Assembly: GCA_001898225.1 (NCBI GenBank)
Contig: MKTJ01000013.1
Span: 52,108-111,317 of the forward strand
DNA from: Chloroflexi bacterium 54-19
Lineage (GTDB): Bacteria; Chloroflexota; Chloroflexia; Chloroheliales; Chloroheliaceae
Length of the DNA stretch: 59,210 nt
Direction: 5' to 3'
Below the pieces are notes generated by a model. It did no database searches. It had not been told where the DNA came from and was given only the letters and a program-made list of their open reading frames with translations. Each line of letters starts with the position of its first letter. Positions within the stretch are counted from its first letter, which is position 1. Below are positions 43,752 to 53,406 of this stretch, one piece after another. Made by a program: the position numbers and the translations under genes.

Positions 43752-44153
43752 GTGGAAAAGACCGCTGAAGGCTCCCAGCTGATAGACGAGTATATTGCGA
43801 CATACCCGGAAAATATCCAGGTTCTATTAAAAGCCTTACGGGAAACCATCCGGGCGGCTGCCCCCGAAGCCAAAGAGAAGATAAGCTACCAGATGCCAGC
43901 CTTTGCCCTGGACGGCAACCTGGTTTATTTCGCCGGTTGGAAGAACCACATCGGGTTTTATCCAGGTGGCAGTGTAGAGCCGTTCAAGGACGACCTGGCC
44001 GGGTACGAGGTGGATAAAGGGACCATCCGGTTCGCGCTTGACCAATCCTTGCCGGAGGAATTGATAAAGCGGATTGTCAAATTCAGGGTGGCCCAGAACC
44101 GGGAACGGGCGGCGGCCAAAGCGGCGAAGAAGGTCAAGAGCCAGGAAGAATAA
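43752..44153 (+). CDS. DUF1801/YdhG-like protein
   Basis: 133 residues. YIATYPENIQVLLKALRETI, EKISYQMPAFALDG, VYFAGWKNHIGFYPGG and KGTIRFALDQSLPEELIKRIVKFR are the DUF1801 signature; one member (YdhG of Bacillus) is described as a frataxin-like iron-binding protein. Iron handling here is not shown by the sequence. The C-terminus is Lys/Ala-rich. Start is GTG 43752 with AGAGGT upstream; TATAAT at 43683-43688 may be the -10 box. Confidence 0.87.
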   Translation: MEKTAEGSQLIDEYIATYPENIQVLLKALRETIRAAAPEAKEKISYQMPAFALDGNLVYFAGWKNHIGFYPGGSVEPFKDDLAGYEVDKGTIRFALDQSLPEELIKRIVKFRVAQNRERAAAKAAKKVKSQEE

Positions 44154-44293
44154 AAAGGACTTCAGGTAACACGGCAAGCTAGAAATTGCCCATTAAAGAG
44201 GCCGGAATGTGACAAAAAACACTGTGCGGATGGTCACAGAGGTCAATAATAGGGTAATTAAACGTACAGGTTTGTCGCTGGAGAAATTTTTAA

Positions 44294-47200
44294 ATGACGC
44301 CAATGATTGAAGAAGTGAACCTCTTGCAGGCTGTCCTGGAAGAACAACGCCAGGAACTGGCCCAGTACGAAAAGAGTGTTGCTACCGAAACCGGCCTCGA
44401 TAACGGCGAATATAGCGCGGGCTATCTCCTCCAACTCCAACAAAATGTCCAACAACTTGAAGAATTAATATCCGGGGGCACCCAGAGTGCGGCGGACCTG
44501 GAATACCTGACGGGGTCAGGGCCGGAGGAAATTTCCCCCATCCAGGCCGGGCTGGCCCCGCAACCGGGCCTGGTGCTGGCCGGGACATACCGGCTGGAAA
44601 GACAGCTTGGGCAGGGCGGCATGGGCGAGGTCTGGCTGGCGACCCACCTCCTTTTGAACGAGCCGCGCGCCATTAAACTTATTCTGGACGAACGGGCCAG
44701 CGACCGCTCCAGCCGGGAGCGTTTCATCCGAGGAGAGGCCCGCCACGCCTTGCGGCTGATTCACCCGAATATCGTCAGGGTCCACGACCTGGGGCAGCAG
44801 CAGGATACCCCTTTTATCGTAATGGAGTATGTTTCGAGCGGGCCGAGCGGGGCCGACCTGAAAGACCTTTTGAAAGTTAAGGGGCGGTTGGACCTGGCCC
44901 AGACCGGTCAGATTCTCGAACAGGTGGCGGCGGCCCTCGAAGAAGCCCACCGCCAGGGGTTGGTCCATTGCGACCTGAAACCGGCCAACATTTTGATAAC
45001 GGCCAAAGGTGAGGCCAAAATCAGCGACTTTGGTTTGGTCAAAGATATGTCCGCGACCCCGGTGGCGGGCGGCGGGGCGATGGGTACGCCGCTCTATATG
45101 GCCCCGGAGCAGGCGCGGGGAATGGCCGATGTGCCCAGCGACATCTATTCCCTGGGGGTGATGCTGTACGAACTGCTGGTGGGGCGCCCGCCTTTCCTGG
45201 GCAAACCTCGTTCGGTCCTGGTCCAGCATGCTACCCTCAAGCCGGTCGCGCCGCACCTGGTTGAGCCGGAAGTCCCCGAAGCAATTTCGGAAGTGATTAT
45301 GAAATGCCTGGAAAAGAACCCGGCGGACCGCTATGCGACGGCCCTAGAACTGGCGACAGCTTATCGCCAGGCTTTCGCCAGTACCGTCCAGGCCACCCAG
45401 GGCCAGACTTTTCATAATTTGCCGGAAACGAGCGGCTGGATCCTGGGCCGGGAGCGCGAACTGGCCGAAATCTCATCTATGCTTCACCAGCCGGATACGC
45501 GCCTGGTCAGCCTGACCGGGGTCGGTGGGACCGGAAAGACCCGGTTGGCGGTCGAGGTTGCCACAACGCTCCTGCCTTATTTCCCCGACGGGATTTATTT
45601 CGTGGGACTGGAAAGTGTCGACGGCTGCGAAGGGTTACTTTACGAAATCGGCCAGACCCTGAAGGTCAAGGAAAGTGGGAACCAGGGGTTACTGGCAGCG
45701 CTGAAAGCCTTTTTGCGGGGCAAGAAGATGCTGCTGGCGCTGGATAACTTCGAACACCTGGTGGAGTGCGGCGGGACGCTGGTGGACCTACTTTCGAGCG
45801 TGCCGGAAATAAAAATGCTGGTGACGAGCCGGGTGGCCCTGGAACTTAGCTGGGAAAACGAATACCCGCTTGATCCGCTTGGTCTGCCGGATAGCGCCGA
45901 AATTAACCCGCGCCGCCTGGCGAATTACCCGGCGGTGGCCCTTTTCGTGGAGCGGGCCAGGTCTATCAAGAAGGGTTTCGCCCTTACCGAGGAAAACGCG
46001 GCGGACGTGGCGGCTATTTGCCGGAAGCTGGACGGGCTGCCGCTGGCTATCGAACTGGCGGCGGCCCGGAGCAAACTGCTTTCGCCCCGCCAGATTCTGG
46101 AAAGGCTGGCCGACCGCTTCAAATTGCTGACGGCGGGAACGCTCGATTTACCGGAGCGGCAGCAAACCCTGCGTGGAGTGATTGATTGGAGTTACGAACT
46201 GCTGGGTGAAGGCGAGAAGCAGTTGTTCGAGCGGTTGGCGGTCTTCGCGGGCGGCAGCACGGTCGAGGCCGCCGAGCAGGTCTGTAACGCTGACGGTGGG
46301 CTGGCAATCGAAGTGCTGGATGGGTTGGAGTCGCTGGCCCACAAGAATTTGCTCAAGGAGCAGCCGGGACCGGACGGTCAGCCGCGCTGCCTGATGTTAC
46401 AGACTATCCGGGAATACGCCCTGGATAAACTGGCCCGGCGCGGCGAAACCGAGCTGGTTTACCGCCATTATGCCGTGTATTTCGCCGGGTTTAACCGCCA
46501 GGCTGCCAACCGGCTACGCAGCCCCCAGAGACAGGCCGCGATGGCCGATTTTGACGCCGAATACGAGAACACCCGCACGGCTGTGCGCTGGTCCCTGGAA
46601 AAGGGCGAGAGTCTCCTGGCCCAGGTACTGGTGGCGAGTTTGAGCGGCTACTGGACGGCCCGGAGCCACTTTACCGAGGGTCACACTTACACCGAGGAAG
46701 CCTTACAACTTCCGGTGACGGAAAAAAGCATTTTTGCCCGGTTGCTGATGAATTACGGCTATTTTAACCAGCAGCAGGGCAACTACCCGGTGGCCGAGGA
46801 CTATTACAACCGCTGCCAGCCTCTTTATGAGGAGCTTGGGGATAAAGTCGCCCTGGCGAACCTCTTTAACAATTTTGGCAACCTGTGCGACAACCTGAGC
46901 CGCTACGAAGACGCCGAAAGTTATTTCAAAAAGAGTATCGCCCTGGCCCTGGAAGCGGGCGACACCTGGACGGCGGCCCTGAATTTCAACAACCTGGGGA
47001 ATATCTCGACCAACCGGGGTGATTATGACACCGCCGAGAAGTATTATTTAGAGTGTGTGGAGCTGCTGCGCAAGCTGGGCGAACGGACCTCGATTGCCAG
47101 TGGTTTGAACAACCTGGGCAACCTCGCGGCCCACCGGGGCGATTACGAGACCTCGCGCACTTATTTCCTGGAAAGCCTGGTTTTGAGGCGGGAGGCGGGC

Positions 47201-47746
47201 GATAAACTCGGTATCAGCTACGCCCTATCCAACCTGGGGGCCTTATCTTACCTTCAGGAGGATTACCCGGCGGCCCTCGGTTATTACCTGGAAGGGCTCG
47301 AAATGCGCCGGGAGTTGGGCGACAAGTTCGGGGTAGCGGCCAGCCTGACCAATTTAGGGTTATTAGCTGTCAGACAGGAAAATTACCTGGAAGGGCGACG
47401 TTACTTCCTGGAAAGTCTCGACCTCAAACAGGAAATCAAGGACCGCTACGGGGTAGCGGTGGCGCTGTGCGGACTGGCGGCGATTACAGCCCGGTTGGGC
47501 CAACGCGAAGGCTCGGTGGAATTCCTGGAAAGTGCAACCCGTCTGGCCGGGGCGGTGGCGGCCATTATGAAGAGTATCAACGGGATTTTACAGCCGGGCG
47601 AACGCGAGGTTTACCAGGAAGTGGTTGAAATCGGGCAAAAGGGCCTGGGCGAAACGGCTTATAACCGGTATTTTGCCGGGGGTGAGGCCCTCGATATGGA
47701 CGCCGCGATTGAATATGCCCGGAGTGCGACCGTTCGTTCGGTCTAA
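44294..47746 (+). CDS. Ser/Thr protein kinase + STAND ATPase + TPR protein
   Basis: 1150 residues. N-terminal helical segment (1-75). Kinase domain about 99-365: GQGGMGEVW glycine loop, AIKLI Lys, HCDLKPAN at 225-232 and DFGLVK. HCD replaces the usual HRD, so it is a non-RD kinase, which need not rely on activation-loop phosphorylation. STAND ATPase from about 390 with P-loop GVGGTGKTR at 410, [27 protein letters not shown]. TPRs about 800-1090, many of the form YY-x-LE-x-RR-LGDK. The ATPase-TPR part is clearly paralogous to the 31051 protein. It has no membrane helix, so a cytoplasmic signal integrator is likely. Possible substrate: the nearby FHA regulator. Confidence 0.92.
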   Translation: MTPMIEEVNLLQAVLEEQRQELAQYEKSVATETGLDNGEYSAGYLLQLQQNVQQLEELISGGTQSAADLEYLTGSGPEEISPIQAGLAPQPGLVLAGTYRLERQLGQGGMGEVWLATHLLLNEPRAIKLILDERASDRSSRERFIRGEARHALRLIHPNIVRVHDLGQQQDTPFIVMEYVSSGPSGADLKDLLKVKGRLDLAQTGQILEQVAAALEEAHRQGLVHCDLKPANILITAKGEAKISDFGLVKDMSATPVAGGGAMGTPLYMAPEQARGMADVPSDIYSLGVMLYELLVGRPPFLGKPRSVLVQHATLKPVAPHLVEPEVPEAISEVIMKCLEKNPADRYATALELATAYRQAFASTVQATQGQTFHNLPETSGWILGRERELAEISSMLHQPDTRLVSLTGVGGTGKTRLAVEVATTLLPYFPDGIYFVGLESVDGCEGLLYEIGQTLKVKESGNQGLLAALKAFLRGKKMLLALDNFEHLVECGGTLVDLLSSVPEIKMLVTSRVALELSWENEYPLDPLGLPDSAEINPRRLANYPAVALFVERARSIKKGFALTEENAADVAAICRKLDGLPLAIELAAARSKLLSPRQILERLADRFKLLTAGTLDLPERQQTLRGVIDWSYELLGEGEKQLFERLAVFAGGSTVEAAEQVCNADGGLAIEVLDGLESLAHKNLLKEQPGPDGQPRCLMLQTIREYALDKLARRGETELVYRHYAVYFAGFNRQAANRLRSPQRQAAMADFDAEYENTRTAVRWSLEKGESLLAQVLVASLSGYWTARSHFTEGHTYTEEALQLPVTEKSIFARLLMNYGYFNQQQGNYPVAEDYYNRCQPLYEELGDKVALANLFNNFGNLCDNLSRYEDAESYFKKSIALALEAGDTWTAALNFNNLGNISTNRGDYDTAEKYYLECVELLRKLGERTSIASGLNNLGNLAAHRGDYETSRTYFLESLVLRREAGDKLGISYALSNLGALSYLQEDYPAALGYYLEGLEMRRELGDKFGVAASLTNLGLLAVRQENYLEGRRYFLESLDLKQEIKDRYGVAVALCGLAAITARLGQREGSVEFLESATRLAGAVAAIMKSINGILQPGEREVYQEVVEIGQKGLGETAYNRYFAGGEALDMDAAIEYARSATVRSV

Positions 47747-47782
47747 ACCGGGTTTTTGCAGATATAAAAGAGAGACAAGGCA

Positions 47783-49042
47783 CTATCCGGTGGCGGTTTC
47801 ACCCGGTGCGGGGTTGGTGCCGGGGTCGTACACGCGCCGGAGCGGTCCCACGCTCAACCACAGGCTGCCGGTAAAGACTAAAGGCGCGGCGGTAAGCATA
47901 ACTACCCAGGCCGGGCCTAACCCCACCACCAGCAGCCCGGAGAGGCCGCTACCGAGGGGAACACCGCTCGGCCCGGCGGTCCCGGTAAAGGCGAATACCC
48001 GGCCCATCAGGTGTTTGGGGACGGCCCGCTGGCGAATGGTGGTCAGGTAGATGGCGGCCAGGTCGTCAAAAGCCCCCAGGCAAAAGCTAGCCGCCAGACA
48101 TACCGGGAAGAAAGTAACCCCGCCAATCAAGATATAGCACATGGACTGGGCCAGCAGCAGCAGACAGACGACCCGGCCCGGATGGCGTGGGCGGACCGGG
48201 CCGAAGACCAGGGCCGACAGGAACGAGCCGACCGAGTTGACCGCCAGCATCAGGCCCATCCCCGCCGCGCCGACCCCCAGTACTTCCTGGCAGAAAAAGG
48301 GGAGCGCTACCTGGTAAATCCCCAGCGCGAAATTCCACATAAAAGAGGTCGAAAGCAACGCTAACAAAAGAGGGCTGCGAAAGGTATAGCCGATACCCTC
48401 GAACAGGTTATGCCAGAAAGAACTGGCGTTGGGGCTCACAGGGGCCGGGTTGGGGTGGGGTTGGCGGCGCAAAGTCAGCAGGACGAGCGCGAAAAAGAAG
48501 AAGGTCAGGCTGTCCAGCCACAGGAGCGAAATTGCCCCAAGCCAGCCTACCAAAAGACCCGCAAGGGCCGGGCCAATCACACCGCTAAGCTGGCCCTGGA
48601 GCGTTTCGAGGGAATTGGCGGTATTGTAGTTGGATTCGGGCACGTAATCGGTGATGAGGGTGCGGCTCCCGACCGAGGTAACGACCGAGAAAGCCCCCAG
48701 GATGGCGATTAAGAGGTAGAGCAAGGGGAGCGACAGGCCTGGCCCGGCGTCGAGCAATGGCACCAGCAGCACCAGGCCGCCCCGGACCAGGCTATCCACA
48801 ATCATGACGGTTTCGCGCTGGAAGCGGTCGAGAAAGAACCCGGCAATTATCCCCGAAAATAGGCCGGGTAGCTGGAAGATTAAGAGGCTCAGGCCGACAT
48901 CGAGCGGGTTATTGGTTCGGCCCAGGACATACCAGGCCAGGCCAAACTCGGCCAGGCGGTCGCCCACGTTACTAACAAGCAGCCCCAACCAGAGCCGCAT
49001 AAATTTATGGTTACGCGCAATGTCGCGGTAACGCCCCCACAA
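47783..49042 (-). CDS. MFS transporter
   Basis: 419 residues, about 12 membrane helices. FMRLWLGLLVSNVGDRLAEFGLAW opens helix 1, FLDRFQRETVMIVDS is the cytoplasmic loop 2-3 motif and ALVFGPVRPRHPGR the loop between halves. This is the DHA3-like group that includes macrolide exporters; substrate unknown. I chose TTG 49042 because AAGGAG lies nine bases upstream. The frame can be extended to 49117, but those residues do not resemble the family. It converges with the kinase-STAND gene, 36 bases apart. Confidence 0.88.
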   Translation of the reverse strand: MWGRYRDIARNHKFMRLWLGLLVSNVGDRLAEFGLAWYVLGRTNNPLDVGLSLLIFQLPGLFSGIIAGFFLDRFQRETVMIVDSLVRGGLVLLVPLLDAGPGLSLPLLYLLIAILGAFSVVTSVGSRTLITDYVPESNYNTANSLETLQGQLSGVIGPALAGLLVGWLGAISLLWLDSLTFFFFALVLLTLRRQPHPNPAPVSPNASSFWHNLFEGIGYTFRSPLLLALLSTSFMWNFALGIYQVALPFFCQEVLGVGAAGMGLMLAVNSVGSFLSALVFGPVRPRHPGRVVCLLLLAQSMCYILIGGVTFFPVCLAASFCLGAFDDLAAIYLTTIRQRAVPKHLMGRVFAFTGTAGPSGVPLGSGLSGLLVVGLGPAWVVMLTAAPLVFTGSLWLSVGPLRRVYDPGTNPAPGETATG

Positions 49043-49257
49043 ATGTGTTACTCCTTCTGTTTGCCAATTGGCTGCCAATTTTATTAGATAATAACAAAAG
49101 TTTATCCTGGACGCCAAAAGGTTATATTTTGAATGTTACTATTTTGCTATAGGTATAAATTAGAATACAACTATAATAAATTTAGTTTAATTTTAACTTG
49201 GGGAGCTATAAGTATTCAGGAACGGGATTTTTCATAATTCGAGAAAGGCGGTTGATT

Positions 49258-50151
49258 TTGGAAACGGAAACCGGCCAGGAAAAGCTTCAGCGCGGGATGC
49301 TAGAGGTCAACAAGGTTTTGCGGTTTAGCGAGTCCTTCAAACTGATAAAAAAGGCCGTGGAATCGGATGGAATGGGTTTTGTCCGCGAACAATGCATAAT
49401 AGATTTATATAACCTGGGTGACAAGCGGGTTCCCGGCGCGTTATTCCACCTGCTCGACCTGGAGGGCAACCTGGGTTTCTGGGTGGGGCTGGCGATTGCC
49501 CGGTTGGGCGATAAAGAGGAAGTTTTACCCCGCCTGATTGAGCGGCTGCAAGACCCTTCGATTGAGGTTAAGGAGCATGTGATTTCGGCCCTGGGAAACC
49601 TGGGGGAAAGACAATTAGACCCCGAAATGAACCAGGCCTACCGCCTCAACGCTTCTGTTTCGGATTTTAGCCAAAAGGATGACCGGATAATCGAGGCTTT
49701 GTTACCGATGCTGGACGACCCGGAACCAAGGGTGCGGAGTCGGGCCGTTTCGACGCTGTGCCACCTGGCCGACCCACGCACGACCGAAAGGGTTGTAAAG
49801 GCCCTGGAAGACCCCGACCGCTCGGTGCGGATTTGCGCGGCCAACGCTCTTGGTTCCACCGGAGACAAGCGGGCTATCCCGGCCCTGTTAAAAGCCCTGG
49901 AAGCGGGGGACAAAGAAATTGACTCGCGGGCACGTCAGTCGCTCGATTTCCTGGGGTACGAGGGCAAAGAATTAAAGCCACTGGCAAGCGGGTTATTCCA
50001 GGCGTTGGCCGGGCTTAATGCCTCCCAGGCGGAGAAATTTACCGACGAATATTTTGAATTGGGTAAAGATGAGCGCCAGGATGCTTTTTCGGCCCTATTG
50101 AGACAAAGGTTTAAGAAAAAAATGCCCGGTAAGGATAAAAATCCTGGGTGA
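49258..50151 (+). CDS. HEAT-repeat protein
   Basis: About 297 residues. At least five HEAT/PBS-lyase-type helical repeats: GDKRVPGALFHLLD, GDKEEVLPRLIERLQDPSIEVKE, LPMLDDPEPRVRSRAVSTL, RTTERVVKALEDPDRSVRI, GDKRAIPALLKALEAGD. Such repeats form a curved protein-binding surface; some act on phycobilins, but nothing here suggests that. The start is uncertain: TTG 49258 has GG at the best spacing, TTG 49252 and TTG 49198 are in frame too. No signal peptide. Confidence 0.82.
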   Translation: METETGQEKLQRGMLEVNKVLRFSESFKLIKKAVESDGMGFVREQCIIDLYNLGDKRVPGALFHLLDLEGNLGFWVGLAIARLGDKEEVLPRLIERLQDPSIEVKEHVISALGNLGERQLDPEMNQAYRLNASVSDFSQKDDRIIEALLPMLDDPEPRVRSRAVSTLCHLADPRTTERVVKALEDPDRSVRICAANALGSTGDKRAIPALLKALEAGDKEIDSRARQSLDFLGYEGKELKPLASGLFQALAGLNASQAEKFTDEYFELGKDERQDAFSALLRQRFKKKMPGKDKNPG

Positions 50152-50641
50152 AGGTAGTTAGAGGGCAAAAGGATAAAATCAGGTATACAAATTGGCCTAA
50201 ATGTTCACTAAACTTTTACCCCTGTTAGCCAGGATTTTTACCTGGGTGGGGTACTATACAGTCACAGGCAAGGAAACTTGCCAGAAGTCAAAAGTTTCGC
50301 GGTTCCAACGTGATTTAAGGGCCAGGGATTTTTGACAAACTTACCTCATCATGTACCCACATATTATCTCTGAACCAACGAGACCTGGTAAGGCAGTGCC
50401 GGGTCTCTTTTTTATTTTATACGGCTCGGCCCCACTAAAAACTTAAAAACTAACACTAACACTAACACTAAGAACTAAAAACTTTCTAAATGGTTTGACA
50501 TTAACAGGCCAGGTATGGTTAATTTAACGTATTAAGCCCGAAACTTTCCCTGCTGACAGGCGTAAATTAATTTGTACACATTCGGCAGTTAGACAAAATA
50601 ACAGGAGCGAGCAGGTTCTGAACTAAGGAGGTAACCCGGTC
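50152..50641. other. Intergenic region between HEAT-repeat and NfeD-like genes
   Basis: Contains TTGACA at 50332 with no -10 at proper spacing, a terminator at 50380-50413 and a simple-repeat tract near 50440-50485 with (CTAACA)3. It ends in the strong ribosome-binding site AAGGAGG of the next gene. No gene seen. Confidence 0.5.
50380..50413 (+). terminator. Intrinsic terminator, 230 bases after the HEAT-repeat gene
   Basis: GAGACCTGG (50380-50388) pairs with CCGGGTCTC (50399-50407) with one G-U pair, followed by six Ts. Confidence 0.8.
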
Positions 50642-51385
50642 GTGGAATGGCTAAGCAGTGTTTACCTGGGCTGTTTTATTTTCGGCCTGGTTTTTACAAT
50701 TATTTCATTCCTGATTGGCGGCCTGGGCCACCTGGGTAATATTCACCTGGGCGGGGATGCCGGTCACGTTGACCTGGGCCACGCCGGGCATGTGGGCCAC
50801 GTAGGCCATGTAGGTCATTTACATGAAGTCGGCCACGCCGATGCCGAATCCTCCCACTCCCACGATTCCGACGGCGGTCTACCGTTCTTTAACCTGACTG
50901 CCCTGATAGTCTTCCTGACATGGTTCGGTGGGGTCGGCTTTATCCTGACCGCGTTACAGTTCGAGCCATTGATGGCGCTGCCGCTGGCGGTGGTAGGCGG
51001 CCTGGTGGCATATTTTGGGATTTTACTCTTTTTGAGCAAAGTTTTATTTGCTTCCCAGACACCCATAATGTCCGAGGCGGACTATAAACTTAACGGCATG
51101 GTCGGGCGTGTGAGCAGTGTCATACAGGCGGGCGGGGTCGGCGAGGTAATATTTAACCAGGCGGGGGGACGCCGGTTTACGGCTGCCCGGAGTGCGGACG
51201 GCAAGCGAATTGAGCGTGATACCGAGGTAGTTTTCCTGGGTGTTGAAAACGGCATCGCGCTGGTGAGTGACCTGGATGAGATGTTGAAAGAACCGGAGCT
51301 GGATTTGCCGGAAACGCCCGATGATGCCCCTGCCCAGGAAGCTGACCTCGAAGCCTTGAAACGCCAGGAAAAAAACAAATTATAA
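50642..51385 (+). CDS. NfeD/YqiJ-like membrane protein with His-rich loop
   Basis: 247 residues. One helix at 5-28, then a loop (about 28-78) with about twelve His, mostly as GHV/GHA/GHL units and SHSHDS. Two more helices lie at about 83-105 and 112-135. The soluble C-terminal part (about 145-225, NGMVGRVSSVIQAGGVGEVIF) fits the OB-fold of NfeD/YqiJ proteins. The flotillin gene follows after 26 bases, the usual partner of this family (YqiJ-YqiK). GTG start with AAGGAGG upstream. Metal binding by the His-rich loop is inference. Confidence 0.83.
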   Translation: MEWLSSVYLGCFIFGLVFTIISFLIGGLGHLGNIHLGGDAGHVDLGHAGHVGHVGHVGHLHEVGHADAESSHSHDSDGGLPFFNLTALIVFLTWFGGVGFILTALQFEPLMALPLAVVGGLVAYFGILLFLSKVLFASQTPIMSEADYKLNGMVGRVSSVIQAGGVGEVIFNQAGGRRFTAARSADGKRIERDTEVVFLGVENGIALVSDLDEMLKEPELDLPETPDDAPAQEADLEALKRQEKNKL

Positions 51386-51411
51386 AATTCCTTTAGTGAA
51401 AGGATTATCTT

Positions 51412-52992
51412 ATGGATCCCGTAAGTTTAACCGCTATCGGGCTGGCAGTGGTGCTGGTGATAGCAATCTTCTTGCTGGTGAGCCTTTATCGCAAAGTCGG
51501 ACCTAACCAGGCCCTGATTGTCTACGGTCGGGGCGGCACACACGCTATTACCGGCGGGGGCCGGATTGTGGTCCCTTTTATCCAGAGTTCGCGGGAATTA
51601 TCGCTGGAATTGATGAGTTTTGATGTAGCCCCGCAGCAAGACCTTTATACCCGGCAGGGTGTGGCTGTGACGGTCGAAGCGGTGGCCCAGATAAAGATTA
51701 AAAGTGACCCGGTGAGTATCATAACCGCCGCCGAACAACTTTTGACCAAGTCCGGCCCGGACCGCGAGAACCTCATCCGGTTGGTGATGGAAGGCCACCT
51801 GCGCGGGATTATCGGCCAGTTAACCGTCGAAGAAATTGTAAAAGAGCCGGAGATGGTCGGGGACAGGATGCGGGCGACCAGCAGTGGCGACCTGAGCAAA
51901 ATGGGCCTGGAAGTGGTTTCGTTCACCATTAAAGAGGTCCGCGACAAAAACGAATATATCCTGAACATGGGCAAGCCGGACATCGCGGCCATCCGCAAGG
52001 CTGCCGATATTGCCGCTGCCGAGGCCGAACGAGATACCGCCATCCGGCGGGCCGCGACCATGCGGGAAGCTTCGGTCGCCCGCGCCCAGGCCGACCAGGA
52101 ACGGGTTATCGCTGAAACGGCTTCGCTGGCCCGCCAGGCCGAGGCCCAGCGCGACCTAGAACTGAAAAAGGCCGAATTCCTGGCGACCACCCAGCGCCAG
52201 AAGGCTTCCGCCGATAAGGCTTACGACATCCAGACCAACATCATGGAGCAGCAGGTAATCGCCGAAAAGGTCAAGATTGACCTGCGGCGGAAGGAAGAAG
52301 AGACCAAGGTGCAGGAGGCGGAAATTTCCCGCCGCGAGAAAGAATTGATTGCGACGGTCTTGAAACAGGCCGAGGTTGAGCGCAAACGGATCGAAACGTT
52401 GGCGATGGCCGAACGGCAGCGCCGGGTGACGGAAGCCAGCGGCCAGGCCGAAGCATTGCGGGTGCAAGGTGAGGCGGAAGCCGATGTTGTTAAAGTCAAA
52501 GGGTCCGGCCAGGCCGAAGCATTGCGGGTCCAGGGTCTGGCGGAAGCCGAAATTATCCGGGCTAAAGGTGAGGCCGAGGCTGCCGCGATGAACCTGAAGG
52601 CCGGGGCCTTCCACGAATACAACCAGGCCGCTATCCTCGATAAACTGCTGGGCAGCATCCCCGAAGTGGTCCGGGCTATCTCCGACCCGTTGCAGAAGGT
52701 GGACAAAATTACTATCGTCAGCACGGGCGACGGTAGCGGGGGCGGTATGGCAAGTCACCTGACTGGCGATATGACCAAGGTGGCGGCCCAGGTCCCGGCC
52801 CTGTTCGAAAGCCTGATGGGTGTCAAAATCAGCGACCTGATGGGGCAGGTGCCGGGTATCCGCAACGCCCTTTCAGGCCCGGCGACCAATTCGACCAACG
52901 GCAACGGGCATGCCCCGGTGGAGGGGGTGACGGTGGTCAAGAATGGCGAAACCCCCAAGCCGACCAACGGCCAACCGGGCAACCCGGCCTAG
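51412..52992 (+). CDS. floT: Flotillin (YqiK/FloT-type)
   Basis: 526 residues. N-terminal membrane helix (6-28), SPFH/PHB domain (about 30-190: ITGGGRIVVPFIQ, LMSFDVAPQQDLYTRQGV), long coiled coil rich in Glu/Ala/Arg (about 190-400), then the flotillin end region (LLGSIPEVVRAI) and a Gly/Asn/Pro tail. Flotillins form large membrane-associated assemblies that order lipids and recruit signalling proteins. The partner NfeD-like gene is directly upstream. A 22-residue unit of the coiled coil is duplicated (see repeat). Terminator at 53039. Confidence 0.92.
   Translation: MDPVSLTAIGLAVVLVIAIFLLVSLYRKVGPNQALIVYGRGGTHAITGGGRIVVPFIQSSRELSLELMSFDVAPQQDLYTRQGVAVTVEAVAQIKIKSDPVSIITAAEQLLTKSGPDRENLIRLVMEGHLRGIIGQLTVEEIVKEPEMVGDRMRATSSGDLSKMGLEVVSFTIKEVRDKNEYILNMGKPDIAAIRKAADIAAAEAERDTAIRRAATMREASVARAQADQERVIAETASLARQAEAQRDLELKKAEFLATTQRQKASADKAYDIQTNIMEQQVIAEKVKIDLRRKEEETKVQEAEISRREKELIATVLKQAEVERKRIETLAMAERQRRVTEASGQAEALRVQGEAEADVVKVKGSGQAEALRVQGLAEAEIIRAKGEAEAAAMNLKAGAFHEYNQAAILDKLLGSIPEVVRAISDPLQKVDKITIVSTGDGSGGGMASHLTGDMTKVAAQVPALFESLMGVKISDLMGQVPGIRNALSGPATNSTNGNGHAPVEGVTVVKNGETPKPTNGQPGNPA
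52441..52529 (+). repeat. 66-base in-frame duplication inside the flotillin gene
   Basis: The 23 bases from 52441 (GGCCAGGCCGAAGCATTGCG and three more) recur unchanged at 52507, and the following codons are similar. This doubles a GQAEALRVQG unit in the coiled coil, with a spacing of 22 residues, i.e. two 11-residue turns. Confidence 0.7.
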
Positions 52993-53406
52993 ATAGGTGC
53001 CTGTGTTAACAAGAGTTAGAACGGTGAATTAAGCCAGGAAAAGCGCCGGGCGAGGTGGATAACTTCGCCGGACGCTTTTTCATTTCGGCAGCCCGTAACA
53101 ATACCAAGCAATTTTTTATTTAATAATAGGGCATTATCCTTTATAATAAGGTCAGGACTCCTTCGTCATAGTTTGTTTATAGTTTTCTTTACAGCTATCT
53201 TTTTAGTTTTCTCTATTTGTTTTCTCTATGGTTAGGGCTTTCGTATAAGACAATTTTTGCAAGGTCGCCTCCCGCGCAGCTCAGAGTTCATTAGGTACAA
53301 AGCGAAAGTCGAGAATTGGCATTTTCAATTTAATAATAAGGGTTAAAAGGTTTCGATTTTTAGCGCGGGGCGATTAACCCAGGGCGTGACAAGGATAAAA
53401 TCAGAA
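52993..53406. other. Intergenic region between flotillin and PBP genes
   Basis: Has the flotillin terminator, then AT-rich DNA with TATAAT at 53152-53157 inside the small palindrome CCTTTATAATAAGG. This is a likely promoter area for the PBP-kinase operon. No gene seen. Confidence 0.45.
53039..53080 (+). terminator. Intrinsic terminator after flotillin
   Basis: AAAAGCGCCGGGCGA (from 53039) and TCGCCGGACGCTTTTT (to 53080) form a stem of about 13 pairs with two mismatches, ending in five Ts. Confidence 0.8.
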
